A DNA stretch of 64,000 bases. Origin: Ciona savignyi (taxonomy: Eukaryota > Chordata > Ascidiacea > Phlebobranchia > Cionidae). The stretch is taken from positions 400,603 to 464,602 of the forward strand of contig CH003374.1 of the NCBI GenBank assembly GCA_000149265.1. Reading direction: 5' to 3'. The position numbers were made by a program, and so were the translations under genes. Positions 44,901 through 54,572 of the stretch are shown here, piece after piece. Under the pieces are notes generated by a model. The model was given only the letters and a program-made list of their open reading frames with translations. It was not told where the DNA came from and did not search any database. The number at the start of each line of letters is the position of its first letter. Position 1 is the stretch's first letter.

Positions 44901-47900
44901 ATTAAGGATTCGTTTAAGACCATTTTTGTTAAGAAGTCCATATACGTATCGGCCGAGTTAACCATTTGGCCACGCGACTTTACTTATAACTAATAATCTT
45001 GATATACAAATCCTTTGATTTGTTGCATTTCTATTATTGACCAATGAACCATAAAATTAAATAGGGTTTGGGTCACATCGAAACCTAAAATCATTACACT
45101 ATAGAGTGTAACTACCAGTATAAATTTGACAGGATTCGCTGATAAACTACAAACTGGCACCTACCATTGAAAAAGGTTTTTTGTTTTTGGTAGTTTCCTT
45201 AGGTGGCATCTTAGTTCCTGGACCAATAATGGTTTTAACATCATCCATGAGACTATCATCCTTCTGTTTACTGAACATTGCCGGAGACAGCTTGAGACTT
45301 TTCTTTGGACGACCACGCTTTACATCCTCAACTGTCTTCGAACGCTTGTGGACAACCCCTTTTCTAACTTTTGCCATGATGTCTTCGCTGCCTGATGAAG
45401 ATTCCAACGACTTTTTTTGCTTTCTAACAATGGCATTGGGGCCGACGAGCCGAGCTTTATCCGGAGAAGATTCCTTGTGATCTGGTTCCTCCAACTTTTT
45501 CAGTGGCGGAAGTGGCTTCTCTGCTTTCGATAATTTCTGTCAATTATTGTTAAAATTAAATTTACCAGTTTTGGAAATGTTTTGGATATTAGCAATTGTG
45601 TTACCATACAATAGTACAAATAAGTTTCAAACCAACTGACTTGGAGTAATTCTTCCAACATTTCTTCTGTAACTGGAGGAAACTCTTTGTACGCCAATGC
45701 TTTAAAGCTTTTATAAGCACTGACCACGGAAGGATTGCGCTCAAAAAATCTTTGTTGCCTGCAGAAAAAAAGTGTATACGAGTGTGACTACACTTGTAAC
45801 TAAATAATGGCAGCCACATGTTACTATTTAAAAAATTTTTTTGACTCCACGCAGTATGTTTTTGCATGAACAAACATATAGTTGGTCTGGTTACCTTATC
45901 ATTCATTATTAGGGCTGTGCATCGGTTAACGGTTAACCGGTTAACCGACGGGACGTCAGTTAACCGTTAATAAAATCGGTAAACGGTTAACCGATTAGAG
46001 CTCGGCGTAATTACGGACGTCGGATTTACGTTACGTAAGTAGGGATGTGCGAAGTTAACGTGGACGTCAGTTAACTGTCAATGAGTCAATAAATGGTTAA
46101 CCGACTGTGTTCGTTTTTCAGCCTACAACAGCGCATGATAACAAAATAATTTATATGGTGGTTGTTCTTTTTTAATGACCACGCAGTTGACTTGCAGTAG
46201 GCCTAAGTGATGGTACGAGTAACGGTCGAGACCTCGAGATCGTATCGACTTGGTATGATTTTGTAGGTCTTGGCGTTGCTAACCGCAGCGCCGCTTTTCT
46301 AACGATTCGTCGCGGTGTTTATTGCTTTGATCGGCTCGCGGTGTTTATTGCTAGGGTTACGTTGACCTAGATTCAATACAGGACCTCTGACGCACTCCCG
46401 CAGCGTTTTTCCTATGTTCTTTTCTTTGATCGGTTAACCCTTAAAAGAATCTAGGTTCTTGCACAGCCTTAGTATACAATGTTATGGCCACGTGTATTAA
46501 TTGAAAAAAGTATAGTCGAACAATAGGCAAACTTCTAATTGTAAAACTTTAGTTCCCATAATAGACTTAATATTTTGTCGAATTAAGCAGCCAGTTCGTG
46601 CGGGCCACCGATGTTTTGACTAGTGCGACGTACGGTACGATAAGAATATAAGATAAACTAAGATGACGAAAGTGGCCTTATCTTGTGAAGACACCGGCCT
46701 TGCGGCAGCGCAAGATAACAATACACGCTATAAGCAGGTTGTTTTTATAACGCCGTGAGGTCAGCTTGCATCGTTACATCGAGTAGGAAAATATGATTTA
46801 ATCGGTTAACCGGTTAACCGATTTATTTTTGGATCGGTTAACCGTTAAGATTTTTTATGAATTTGCACAGCCCTATTCATTATACATCTTATACGAAGTG
46901 TACAACATTTGTTTCTGCAAGCAGAAACTAGTTGGTTACCGAGTAACAAATCCCAACTTAAAAATTATATTTTCTAAATGAAGTTTTATATTTTAAAAGA
47001 AAAAAAGTGCTAACTAAAAACCAGATTACATTTTTTAAATTATTTAAATTAGACATAAAAAACTATATTTTTGGTGAATTAATTTTTATTATAATACAAC
47101 TAAATCTACCACTACATACCACCACATTTAATTACACAATAGCTAACACTTTATATTTGAGTGACCACCTGTTTTATACACATGACAACAGTGGATAATA
47201 ATGAATCATTTATTTTATTCTGTAAGGCCTTCAGGATTAAAGAGAACTAATAATTACAGACAAACTGAATAAATACTTAAATTATATATTGTTAAATAAA
47301 CCATATCTTACCAGAAAGAACTTGGCCTGTTGTCTTTGGATCGAGTTGTTCGTGGAAATTTCTCAACATGAGATTTCAAACAATCAAACAAAATGTTCTG
47401 TGGCACACGGAAATGTTTGCCCCAACTATTTATCATAAACTTCCCAATTATGCTTTCTTCTTCAGTGCTGAACATTTTCACTGTGCGCTGTAATAATGTT
47501 TCATCAAAAAAGCATCACAAAAAAAATGAAAAGTGAACATCAAAAAACGACCATGCTAATGATGTACTAATATTCTGGTACTGGTAACCATCCACCACAT
47601 TGTGCTATTACAAATTGGGCGCTAATATTAATGTACCAGTAATAGTACACTTATATGGTTGGTGGAAGGCTTTAAATCACTCTTNNNNNNNNNNNNNNNN
47701 NNNNNNNNNNNNNNNNNNNNNNNNNNNNNNNNNNNNNNNNNNNNNNNNNNNNNNNNNNNNNNNNNNNNNNNNNNNNNNNNNNNNNNNNNNNNNNNNNNNN
47801 NNNNNNNNNNNNNNNNNNNNNNNNNNNNNNNNNNNNNNNNNNNNNNNNNNNNNNNNNNNNNNNNNNNNNNNNNNNNNNNNNNNNNNNNNNNNNNNNNNNN

Positions 47901-48282
47901 NNNNNNNNNNNNNNNNNNNNNNNNNNNNNNNNNNNNNNNNNNNNNNNNNNNNNNNNNNNNNNNNNNNNNNNNNNNNNNNNNNNNNNNNNNNNNNNNNNNN
48001 NNNNNNNNNNNNNNNNNNNNNNNNNNNNNNNNNNNNNNNNNNNNNNNNNNNNNNNNNNNNNNNNNNNNNNNNNNNNNNNNNNNNNNNNNNNNNNNNNNNN
48101 NNNNNNNNNNNNNNNNNNNNNNNNNNNNNNNNNNNNNNNNNNNNNNNNNNNNNNNNNNNNNNNNNNNNNNNNNNNNNNNNNNNNNNNNNNNNNNGTATGT
48201 ATCTTTTTTCCATCTTTGTGCAAGTAGTGAATAGTTCTGCTGGAATATTTACCTTAATGGCTGGTTTACTTGATTCCATCAT
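26941..48282 (-). CDS. PHF20-like chromatin reader carrying a transposase domain
   Basis: PHF20 proteins are Tudor/PHD chromatin readers of MOF acetyltransferase complexes. About 40 exons, in transcript order: 48282-48253, gap, 47487-47312, 45758-45605 (or -45641), 45536-45165, 44332-44201, 44102-43974, 42915-42748, 42616-42475, 42140-41795, 41387-41305, 41246-41196, 41089-41051, 40988-40952, 40695-40655, 40350-40268, 39983-39710, 39280-38975, 38737-38533, 38341-38257, 38203-38096, 37707-37626, 37369-37184, 37091-36975, 36806-36588, 36110-36072, gap, 35876-35775, 35526-35324, 35130-35035, 34297-34177, 33373-33241, 33105-33033, 32726-32600, 32392-32288, 32134-32089, 31965-31893, 31574-31381, 29470-29359, 28149-28032, 27467-27411, 27351-27305, 27247-27118, 27044-26941. 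All phases outside the gaps agree; about 1800 residues. Order: CENP-B-like domain, AT-hook (KRGRPKK), MBT, Tudor, low-complexity linker, psq/CENP-B plus DDE_1 domain, three Tudors, AT-hook (KRGRPKTK), C2H2 finger (CKVPGCSKVF...HHKHSH), C4HC3 PHD (CVCSS...CDACYTWQHAVC), PHF20-type coiled-coil tail. The start Met is uncertain: the frame is open upstream to an acceptor near 48320, so a 5' exon or trans-splice site is possible. Confidence 0.88.
27695..27960 (-). repeat. SINE copy, diverged
   Basis: Reverse-strand copy of the family at 43088-43375, recognisable by GAGCTATTGCAGTGTGTTGT, the GTAGAACCCAT block and GTGCCTTACCCAA. It lies in an intron of the PHF20-like gene. Confidence 0.65.
28860..29300. 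repeat. Dispersed repeat, copy 1
   Basis: This intronic block shares an ordered series of words with 50800-51130: CCGATAAGCGTAG against CCAATAAGCATAG, two CCATTCACAC...TGATTGTTT-type motifs, a TATTACGTA word, and AATAAACACAAT against AATAAACATAAT. It is a diverged interspersed repeat of unknown class. Confidence 0.55.
29471..31380 (-). other. Intron after the PHD exon
   Basis: A 1.9-kb intron separating the PHD exon from the coiled-coil exons. Apart from the hAT relic it is AT-rich with no recognised exon. Confidence 0.6.
30240..30620 (+). mobile_element. Relic of a hAT-type transposase
   Basis: A frame at 30325-30522 contains YVHCASHQIKLAVQDSFK, which resembles the conserved HC-AHRLNL-V-DS block of hAT transposases. 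The frame is short, ends early, and no full domain surrounds it. No terminal repeats were found. It lies in the PHF20-like intron 29471-31380 and is a plain DNA-transposon remnant. Confidence 0.45.
31381..31574 (-). other. PHD finger exon of the PHF20-like gene
   Basis: A single exon encodes the whole C4HC3 finger: Cys pairs in RCVCSS and MIQCDACYTW, then QHAVC, then YVCKICKEPPGG. It closely follows the PHF20 pattern RCICEVQEENDFMIQCEEC. In vertebrate PHF20 this finger reads histone H3 tails; the same role is inferred here. Confidence 0.9.
33945..34095 (+). repeat. SINE head fragment
   Basis: GCTTGGTGCATTGAGTG-type head followed by GGTTCGAAACTGGTTG and GTCCTTGGGCAAGACACTTA, as in the copy at 43088-43375. 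The 3' half is missing. Confidence 0.6.
35937..36036. other. Assembly gap (100 N)
   Basis: Exactly 100 N, a typical placeholder of unknown size. It interrupts the PHF20-like gene between exons 36110-36072 and 35876-35775. A short exon end (AGATATCAG followed by a GTAAAA donor at 35929-35936) abuts it. Confidence 0.98.
37626..40350 (-). other. Exonised DDE_1 transposase module in the PHF20-like gene
   Basis: Seven exons form one open chain. 40350-40268 plus the start of 39983-39710 give a psq-type helix-turn-helix (VAEEFGIDVVEF). The remainder plus the start of 39280-38975 give a CENP-B-type domain ending WLSEFLERHPEI. Then follows a DDE_1 domain: YYCDQTVFD, VVDSDVMLHWMREVFIPG, VALLLDLHLDQ, ENNIILYRFLPAAAHFLQHPD, KLFGRLRLQW and a C-terminal ETFQDFF...NIK segment. 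The three catalytic acidic positions are all Asp, at 39128-39126, 38603-38601 and 38304-38302. No terminal inverted repeats were seen around the module. Known pogo/Tigger transposases show the same order. The intron-rich, stop-free structure argues for domestication rather than a recent insertion. Confidence 0.85.
37775..37935 (-). repeat. SINE copy, 3' half
   Basis: Reverse-strand copy with GATATTCATGTTTATCCTTG, ACACGGGCAATCCTCAGATC and AGAGCTATTGCTGTGTGTTG, ending near AAAACCCATTAATC. The tRNA-like head is missing. Confidence 0.75.
40573..40634 (+). repeat. Two copies of a 23-bp word, about 38-bp period
   Basis: ACTTAATCAGCGTAAGCGAA occurs twice in a row with a short spacer, within an intron of the PHF20-like gene. 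Confidence 0.85.
41522..41627 (+). repeat. tRNA-derived SINE head
   Basis: GTGGCCGAATGGTTAGCGCG (A-box-like) and GAGTTCGAAACT (B-box-like) are spaced about as in a tRNA gene and are followed by an A-rich stretch. Lack of a pairing acceptor stem argues against a functional tRNA. It is in an intron of the PHF20-like gene. Confidence 0.65.
42748..44332 (-). other. MBT and first Tudor domain of the PHF20-like protein
   Basis: Exons 44332-44201 and 44102-43974 encode the MBT-like part (FEANENLEAMDCGKWYRAKI; VLVHFNGWGKRFDTIFLMDS). Exon 42915-42748 encodes a Tudor domain (VLSQWTDGNFYPGTVIAV; MFFDGLKKLVRPNLLKP). This is the same order and spacing as the start of vertebrate PHF20 and is the main reason for joining the 5' exons to the PHD exons in one gene. 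Confidence 0.85.
43088..43375 (+). repeat. SINE copy, near full length
   Basis: About 290 bp with a tRNA-like head (GCTTGGTGGGTTGGTTTGAC, GGTCGGAAACTGG), a central TTGTGTCCTTGGGCAAAG and CACACTGCAATAGC, and a tail ending CCCATTCACGGGGAAAAACA. It serves as the reference copy for the family in this window. It is in an intron of the PHF20-like gene. Confidence 0.8.
44880..44980 (-). repeat. tRNA-derived SINE head, reverse strand
   Basis: On the minus strand, GTGGCCAAATGGTTAACTCG is followed by GGGTTCGAACCTGAGC with tRNA-like spacing. Same family as 41522-41627. Confidence 0.6.
45605..47487 (-). other. N-terminal CENP-B-like domain of the PHF20-like protein
   Basis: Exons 47487-47312 and 45758-45605 join in phase. 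FSTEEESIIGKF, then FWWQQRFFERNPSV and AYKSFKALAYKEFPPVTEEM follow the pattern of CENP-B/Tc5-type helix-turn-helix domains, where a W..F..R.P core precedes a LS-ARA-like segment. The match is weaker than for the internal copy at 39983-38975. The next exon (45536-45165) carries the AT-hook VKRGRPKK. Confidence 0.6.
45910..46875. mobile_element. Non-autonomous hAT-type element, 966 bp
   Basis: Starts TAGGGCTGTGCA and ends TGCACAGCCCTA, and is flanked on both sides by the 8-bp duplication TTCATTAT (45902-45909 and 46876-46883), as hAT elements make. Both subterminal regions repeat GGTTAACCGGTTAACCG-type palindromes. No transposase frame is present. It sits in an intron of the PHF20-like gene. Confidence 0.93.
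47685..48194. other. Assembly gap (510 N)
   Basis: 510 N within the 5' part of the PHF20-like gene. It may hide one or more coding exons; the flanking phases (0 and 0) are compatible with none. Confidence 0.98.
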
Positions 48283-48319
48283 TTTACAAGTTACATAGGA
48301 ATACTTTAGATTTCTAACT

Positions 48320-50285
48320 CTGCAAAATATAGTTAAATATCATAACAAGAAATTAAAAAATCTCTATAAAATACAATTACTAACTGCTAGGCAACTGTTC
48401 CAACCAATGAAACACTTAAAAGCTTGTTTAAATATTTGGACAATGTCTATTTATAGCCTAGTTTTAGTACTTTTCTATTATCACACCTAGTTATACTACA
48501 TATACTAGCTCACACTTTACTATCATATTAATACATTATGAAACATGTAAACTTGTTAGGCCTACTCAAAGCAGCCCACTAACTAAACACATGGTGCCAT
48601 CCCACTTAAGAAATCTATATGCTACCTTTTTCTTTTTTTCTTAATTCCAGCAGACACACAGAATCACAATCAATCTCAAGAATATTTTTATTTAAACAAA
48701 ACCAGATTTAAACAACATTTTCATGGTTCTAGTTTAAAATAAAATTCATACAACTTTCACCATCTTCTAAATAAAAAGATACCTATTCTGTACTAATAGT
48801 ATATATATGGTATATATAAAATACTATTCTACACTATTAGATCATAAAATTAAAGTAATTTGTGTAAAGCCATTTAAAGTAAGCACAATTTATATCAAAA
48901 AATGGCAACAGGTTTTCTAATTTTAACTATTTTAAGCTAATAATTTACAGTCAAATAAAACCAAACATAGTAAAGACATTTCCAGCCATTTAACTTAAAA
49001 TGCTGTCTGGACACAATGGTTCAATATACTTTCAAAAACTGTGATCTCTTAATCATTTTCAAAACACCGCAACAGCTCTAGTAGCTTGATTTTGGGCAAG
49101 GAATATTGAATTGATTCCTCTCATATGATAGATGTACCATTTCTATCCTGGTGAATAAAAAAACTTTCAAGAATTTATTCATGACTGGTAATGGTCTTGA
49201 AACTAAAGATATTAGGTTGTGACTCTAAAAAAACTTTGTTTATTTTAAATATAGTGCTACTGTGAATAAAAATTTGCAGCTTAAAGTCCAAATCTAATAC
49301 ATATCTGTAGTTTAGGAAACCACCAATCCATCCTTTAAATATTTCAAAAACTTATTCAATGATATGTTATGATTTGTTCTTTATTTCATAAATTCCAGGC
49401 AAAAAAACAATTAATGTTTTAATCTCTTATATATAATAGTAAAATTGCAGGAAAAGCCAACAAAATTGCACATTCGATATTAATTAACCTTACAAACCTT
49501 TCAATTAAAACAGCATTATATACATACAAGGAAAAACATAAAACAACTTATCTAGGTGCATTACGCAATGGTGGTTTTAAAAACTTCCAATGTTAAATAA
49601 ATTCTAATATATAATTCTATTTGGGGATTGCGAAGAACATGTAATTAAAAGAAATCCAACCAAACCGCGGAGGTTAAAAATTATAAATACATACCATACC
49701 TTTGATATAAAGGCGGTGCATTTAACCGCCAGACTAATCGGATGGACGTATATAAATTCATTCACATCTATAGAATGCCCAATATTATGTGCCATATTTC
49801 ATAAATCCTGATCCATTACATGTACATACAAATTTAAAAATTCCACCAGTTATTGTTTACCTTTGTTTTCAATATTTAAATATTCAGAACAATTCTAGGT
49901 ATTTTTGTGTTACCATAAGTGTTTTACAAATATTTACACTAAATTCTTAAACACTAAAGATTACTTTTTTATGCTTGTTCGTTACCTTCAATTAATGTGA
50001 GGAAAAAAAACTAAGATAAACATATCTATCATATCAAACACACTGTAATTGTGTAGAATTCTAACAAAAACCTTGTTGCATTTTTCTATGATAAAAGTTC
50101 TTTGAACCTTTTCTCCCACAAGGATTCAGAAAAGGAATAAACACTCTGAGACAAATTTCGTGTAAAAATAGATATGAATACAGAAATCTCACATCCAGCA
50201 TGTGTAATAATGCAGAATAGGATACATATTATATCCTATATAAAGAATGTAAAGTATGGCAACTCAATATTAAACACTTTTTTGT
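48320..50285. other. AT-rich spacer upstream of the PHF20-like gene
   Basis: No recognisable gene. It should hold the promoter of the PHF20-like gene, but no convincing core element was seen. A small ORF at 49604-49795 (-) overlaps a SINE-like tail at 49700-49740 and is not supported. Confidence 0.5.
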
Positions 50286-50289
50286 CATA

Positions 50290-50740
50290 AAGCTAGGATA
50301 TTCATGTTTAATTCCTGTGCATGGAAGGATGCAGTCAGAGCGTAACAATTGTTTGTTTCGTCCCTCCACATTGTAAGGTTAATAAAGCTATTACAATAGA
50401 CAAGAATACCAAGTTTTAATTCCACAGCTTCTTAGCTGAAAGGCAAAGCATTAACCAACAAAGCTATGGTACTGAATAACAGCGGTGTCTTGCGAACATT
50501 AAAGATTTTTGAATATTAGCTTGTACTGCCCTTAAAGTGTACTGCTAATATACACACACGATAGGATTTTTATCTTTATAAATGTGAATGGAAAAACACA
50601 CATATGGTTATAATAATGAAAATAATCAAATTACTCTGTGTCCACCACCGTGTTACCAAAGTGCCGCAGTGTGGTGTACATGGGTAAGACATTCCTATTA
50701 TTTAGTTCAACCCAGTGGCGGAATTAGCCATGGGGCCAAA
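50290..50740 (-). repeat. Two decayed SINE copies
   Basis: Blocks at about 50290-50470 and 50555-50700 retain GATATTCATGTTTAATTCC, the GTGAATGGAAAAAC word and a CACCGTGTTACC...GCAGTGTG core on the reverse strand. Both are diverged. Confidence 0.55.
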
Positions 50741-50799
50741 GGGGACATTGTCCTCCCTACATTTTCAAATTGTGCAAATTATTTCTAGCAACGAATCAT

Positions 50800-51130
50800 A
50801 AAAATTACAACCTAAATAACACACACGTTCATTATTATTTTGAAGGGTTACTTTACCGCGCCACATTTAATTGGGCGTATTTGCGTTGTTTCTATTTAAC
50901 GCATTGTGTGCCAGCAACAAAACAGGTACCAATAAGCATAGTTAGTTTATAAACTTCAATTATACATAACACCATTCACACTTTGATTGTCAACCTGATA
51001 TAAGAAACCATTCACGCCCTGATTGTTTGAAGTCAATATTACGTATTACAACCAAAGTTATACTACTTATCATAACATGATCGTTTAAAAACCATAAAAC
51101 ATCGCATAAATAAACATAATCACAATAACC
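50800..51130. repeat. Dispersed repeat, copy 2
   Basis: Shares ordered words with 28860-29300 (see that entry). It lies in the gene-poor spacer between the PHF20-like gene and NOL6. Confidence 0.55.
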
Positions 51131-51691
51131 TATTAGACCCGATAATAAATATTGATAGAACAAGGTTCTTTAGATTGTTAGAATATTGAAAAACTTAGAT
51201 TTGCAAATAGCCATGTTAAAGCGACCAATATAACATTAAATTACGTTATATTATATTTATACATGCTAAGCGAAATGTCCGGAATCAAACTACAAAATTA
51301 TTTTAACTCGCCGGTAATCAATCTTACATCAGTAATTTGTTATTGTATAAATTGTTATTAAAATAAAACAGCCCTGGTTATCATTATAAATCCATTTCTC
51401 ATGTTCTGCCGTTACCTGAAAATCGCATTTCAAAGAAACACTACTTTCTATTATTTTACATTTGCAATCGGCGACTGTGGTGTGTTCATAAGTTCTCTAA
51501 AAAAATTGTACTTAGTGGAAAGTTTGTGCCTTACTTGATATAGAGGTATAATATAGATTGTTTCCAATCAAAACGTTTTCTACAAACACCACAATGGGAT
51601 TTAAAATGACTCTTTGTAAACTTTTAAAACAGATTTTTACTCGGATTTGTCCCCCGTGTCATTTGGACCTGGTTCCACCTATCAGTTAAGG

Positions 51692-52004
51692 CAGGGGTGC
51701 TCATTAAGTCGATCACGATCTACCGGTTGATCGCGAAGGTTTTACTGGTCGATCGCGGTGTGACATTAAAAAATTATGATTCTAGCTTCAATGCCGTCAC
51801 TTGATTGATATACAGGGCAGCCATTCAGATGACAACTGAATGTTGCCGTTCGGGTGACCAATCAAATCAAACAACGGCTCTAAGTACGGCAAAACTTGCC
51901 GAAAGCGCCACTCTTTCGCCTTTGCATTTTTGTAGTGGGTAGATCATTTTGACTCGGTCATTTTAAAAGTAGCTCGCATGCTGAAAAAGTGTGAGCATCC
52001 CCTG
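51692..52004. mobile_element. Non-autonomous hAT-type element, 313 bp
   Basis: Begins CAGGGGTGCTCA and ends TGAGCATCCCCTG, flanked by perfect 8-bp duplications AGTTAAGG (51684-51691 and 52005-52012). Subterminal words around GATCGCG and GATCACGATCTACCGG resemble those of hAT-derived short elements in other animals. It has no coding capacity. Confidence 0.92.
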
Positions 52005-52063
52005 AGTTAAGGCAACCTCCAATACAACCTTGCCTAAGATAATAATCCATTAGCCAGTAGTTG

Positions 52064-52143
52064 GTTTATATCCCTCTACTGTCTCTTATAATCTCTTGTG
52101 TTTGTTTATATCCCTCTACTGTCTCTTATAATCTCTTGTGTTT
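52064..52143 (+). repeat. Perfect tandem duplication of 40 bp
   Basis: Two identical adjacent 40-bp units starting GTTTATATCCCTCTACTGTC. Being perfect, the duplication is recent or reflects assembly slippage. Confidence 0.9.
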
Positions 52144-52144
52144 G

Positions 52145-53720
52145 AACGTATGCCATTTTGTATCAAAGTAATGGAATTGCCATTATAAATACATATATGT
52201 AATGACACTTACATTATACCGGTATATATAAATATATAAATTATATATACTATTTCGCTGTATAGCTTGTCATGGGTAAAATAGGTAAATTTGACTAAAC
52301 ATTAAAATATAGTAAATGGGTTTAGCCTGATTCACAATCACCAGAAGATGTTTGCAATCAGTCAGTGTTATATATAAGAGGATATATTCTGCAAAATCGT
52401 TAATTCACATAGAGCTAACACATATCGTATATATACTTCCTTTTATAATTACACACAATGGACCTTCCTTTAAACAATAAATAAATAAAAAATGAAAACA
52501 CTTAAAAACAGGTAAAATATTAATCCCGGACTTCTTTATTTGGTTAATAACTAAATTACAATAAGTTAATTATTTATACATCTTATTGATAAATTACATT
52601 AGAGACAGTTTTCCTTTTTTAACATGTGGCATGTCAATATTTACCAAGGCTCATAACATTTTAACATAAAATTATGTTGTTCACATTTGCAACATCACTT
52701 TAAGTTACCGGAAACTCACAAGAATGTTACTTCTTTTTAACCTAAGAAGTTATAATTAAATATAAAAAATACATTAGCTACTTTTACAAGCTAATATATA
52801 TTTTACAAGCTTCTATATGTTTATTATTTAAATGTGTAATGTATAATTTAGACATTCCTTTATTTTTAGTACAGCTGTCCTGGAAACAACACAACCATCT
52901 AGCAAGAGGCTGGTTTTGGTCTGACAACTTTTCAGCTAATTGCAAGCCGATGACGAATATTAGTACAATAATGTGCACATGCATCCAGATAATTCAACTG
53001 CCATTTTTTTCTCCCACTTGGAATTTTTCCTTGATGTTCCAAATATATATTGCATGGAGTTCTTTCTACATTACTACCATAGAAAATTATCCTTGTGTGG
53101 CATGACTATACTTTCATTCATTTTTGTCATTATTTTTTATTGTCCCATTTTAAACTTTCTTTTAAGCATTTTGTTTTTATTTGCAGAACATTAACTCGGT
53201 ATTTTTGTGTGGTACCTTTGTTAAAAAAATTTGCACACATCCTTTGCACAGAAAATGTACATTCCAATATTTCTTACATCTACTTCAATATCGGTAAATC
53301 TATATTGAAGGGTAACAATACAGCATTTTTTATACATGGCTATCATATACCTCTTATCACTATATTTTAAAATAGTATTTGTTTAGCACACTAAATTCCT
53401 CTGGGTACAGTAATGTTGTGTTTTGTCCATGAGCAACATTATTTAGTATGGTTAGTGACTGGTTTCAGACACACACAATGTATGTTATGGAATAATATGC
53501 AAACAGTCCCATTGAACTTTCACGAAACATTTTTCATAAGTATTTACAAACTGTGTTCACCCGCACCCAATTTAATCCACTGGGCTAATGAAGGATACTT
53601 TTATTTATCATCGTTATCTGCTGAAACACCAAAGATGTATTAAAATAGAACTATTGATATACTATTTATTAGGAAACACAAGCTGCAAGTATGCAAACTT
53701 AGATCATTTTTTCATGCAGT
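52145..53720. other. AT-rich gene-free stretch
   Basis: Several overlapping ORFs of 60-90 codons occur, but they are AT-driven, in competing frames and rich in Phe, Tyr and Ile. I see no gene. Confidence 0.6.
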
Positions 53721-53727
53721 TTTATCT

Positions 53728-54023
53728 AGAATAGGATAGGATATTCATCTTTATCCCCGTGAATGGGAAAACCAAGAGGGTTAACACACGGGCAATCGTC
53801 AGATCACCTCCCACCCATCGTCGGGTTACCTGAGCTATTGCAGTGTGTTGTATATGATAGACACATTTCTTTAATTTGGTAGAACCCATTAATCCGATGG
53901 GTTTAGGCAATGTCCGTAAAGTGCCTTGCCCAAGGACACAACCGACTAGCTAGCGACCAGTTTCGCACCTTCAACCTTTCGATTGAAAGGCGACGCACTT
54001 AACCGTTAGACCAACGGGCCGGA
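53728..54023 (-). repeat. SINE copy, near full length
   Basis: Reverse-strand full copy: GATATTCATCTTTATCCCCG at its 3' end, GAGCTATTGCAGTGTGTTGT in the middle and the tRNA-like head ending TTAACCGTTAGACCAACGG. It is among the best preserved of the family. Confidence 0.85.
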
Positions 54024-54284
54024 CATTATCTAAAAGCAAGTAACTTCTTAACTGTAATTGTCAACATAAAAAACGTATCTTTTAAAAATAAAACTAATAT
54101 AAAATATTCCATACTGGAATAGCTTCAGCAGCACATACGTAGACACCAGGTAATCTAATGTTTACACAAGTTATAACAACTCTTATTAACTCATCATAGT
54201 TACTGACAAATATGCTATCTTACGTGCATTGCCCAGGGCCCATGAAGTGTATTTAATATGGTTTTTGTAGGATCTTGTCTGACC

Positions 54285-54572
54285 AATTAGCTTGGTGGGT
54301 TTGTACATCGTCTTTCAACCAAAGGGAGGCAGGTTAAAACTGGTCGTTCGCTAGTGGGTTGTGTCCTTGGCAAGGCACTTCAAGAACATTGCTTTAACCT
54401 AGTAAAATGATGGTTCTACTAAATTAAGGAAACGTCTAAATTATAAATACCATACTTCATTAGCTCCAGTTACAAGCCAATGACGGGCAGGGAGGTGATC
54501 TGCAAATTACCCTTGTATTATCACCTCTTGATTTTCCATTTACAGGGAATAACATGGATATACAATTATATC
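54285..54572 (+). repeat. SINE copy
   Basis: Plus-strand copy from GCTTGGTGGGTTTGTAC through GTTGTGTCCTTGGCAAGG to CCATTTACAGGGAATAACAT. Moderately diverged. Confidence 0.75.

Noticed and set aside
45181-45480. 99-codon plus-strand ORF
   Set aside because: Antisense shadow of exon 45536-45165.
47600-48298. Long ORFs on both strands across 47685-48194
   Set aside because: They consist mainly of N and are artefacts of the assembly gap.
52839-53643. Run of overlapping plus-strand ORFs
   Set aside because: AT-driven, in competing frames and without motifs or splice structure.
54119-54140. U6 snRNA-like 5' end (GCTTCAGCAGCACATAC)
   Set aside because: Only about 17 bases resemble the start of U6, and the rest of the gene is missing, so it is chance or a tiny fragment.
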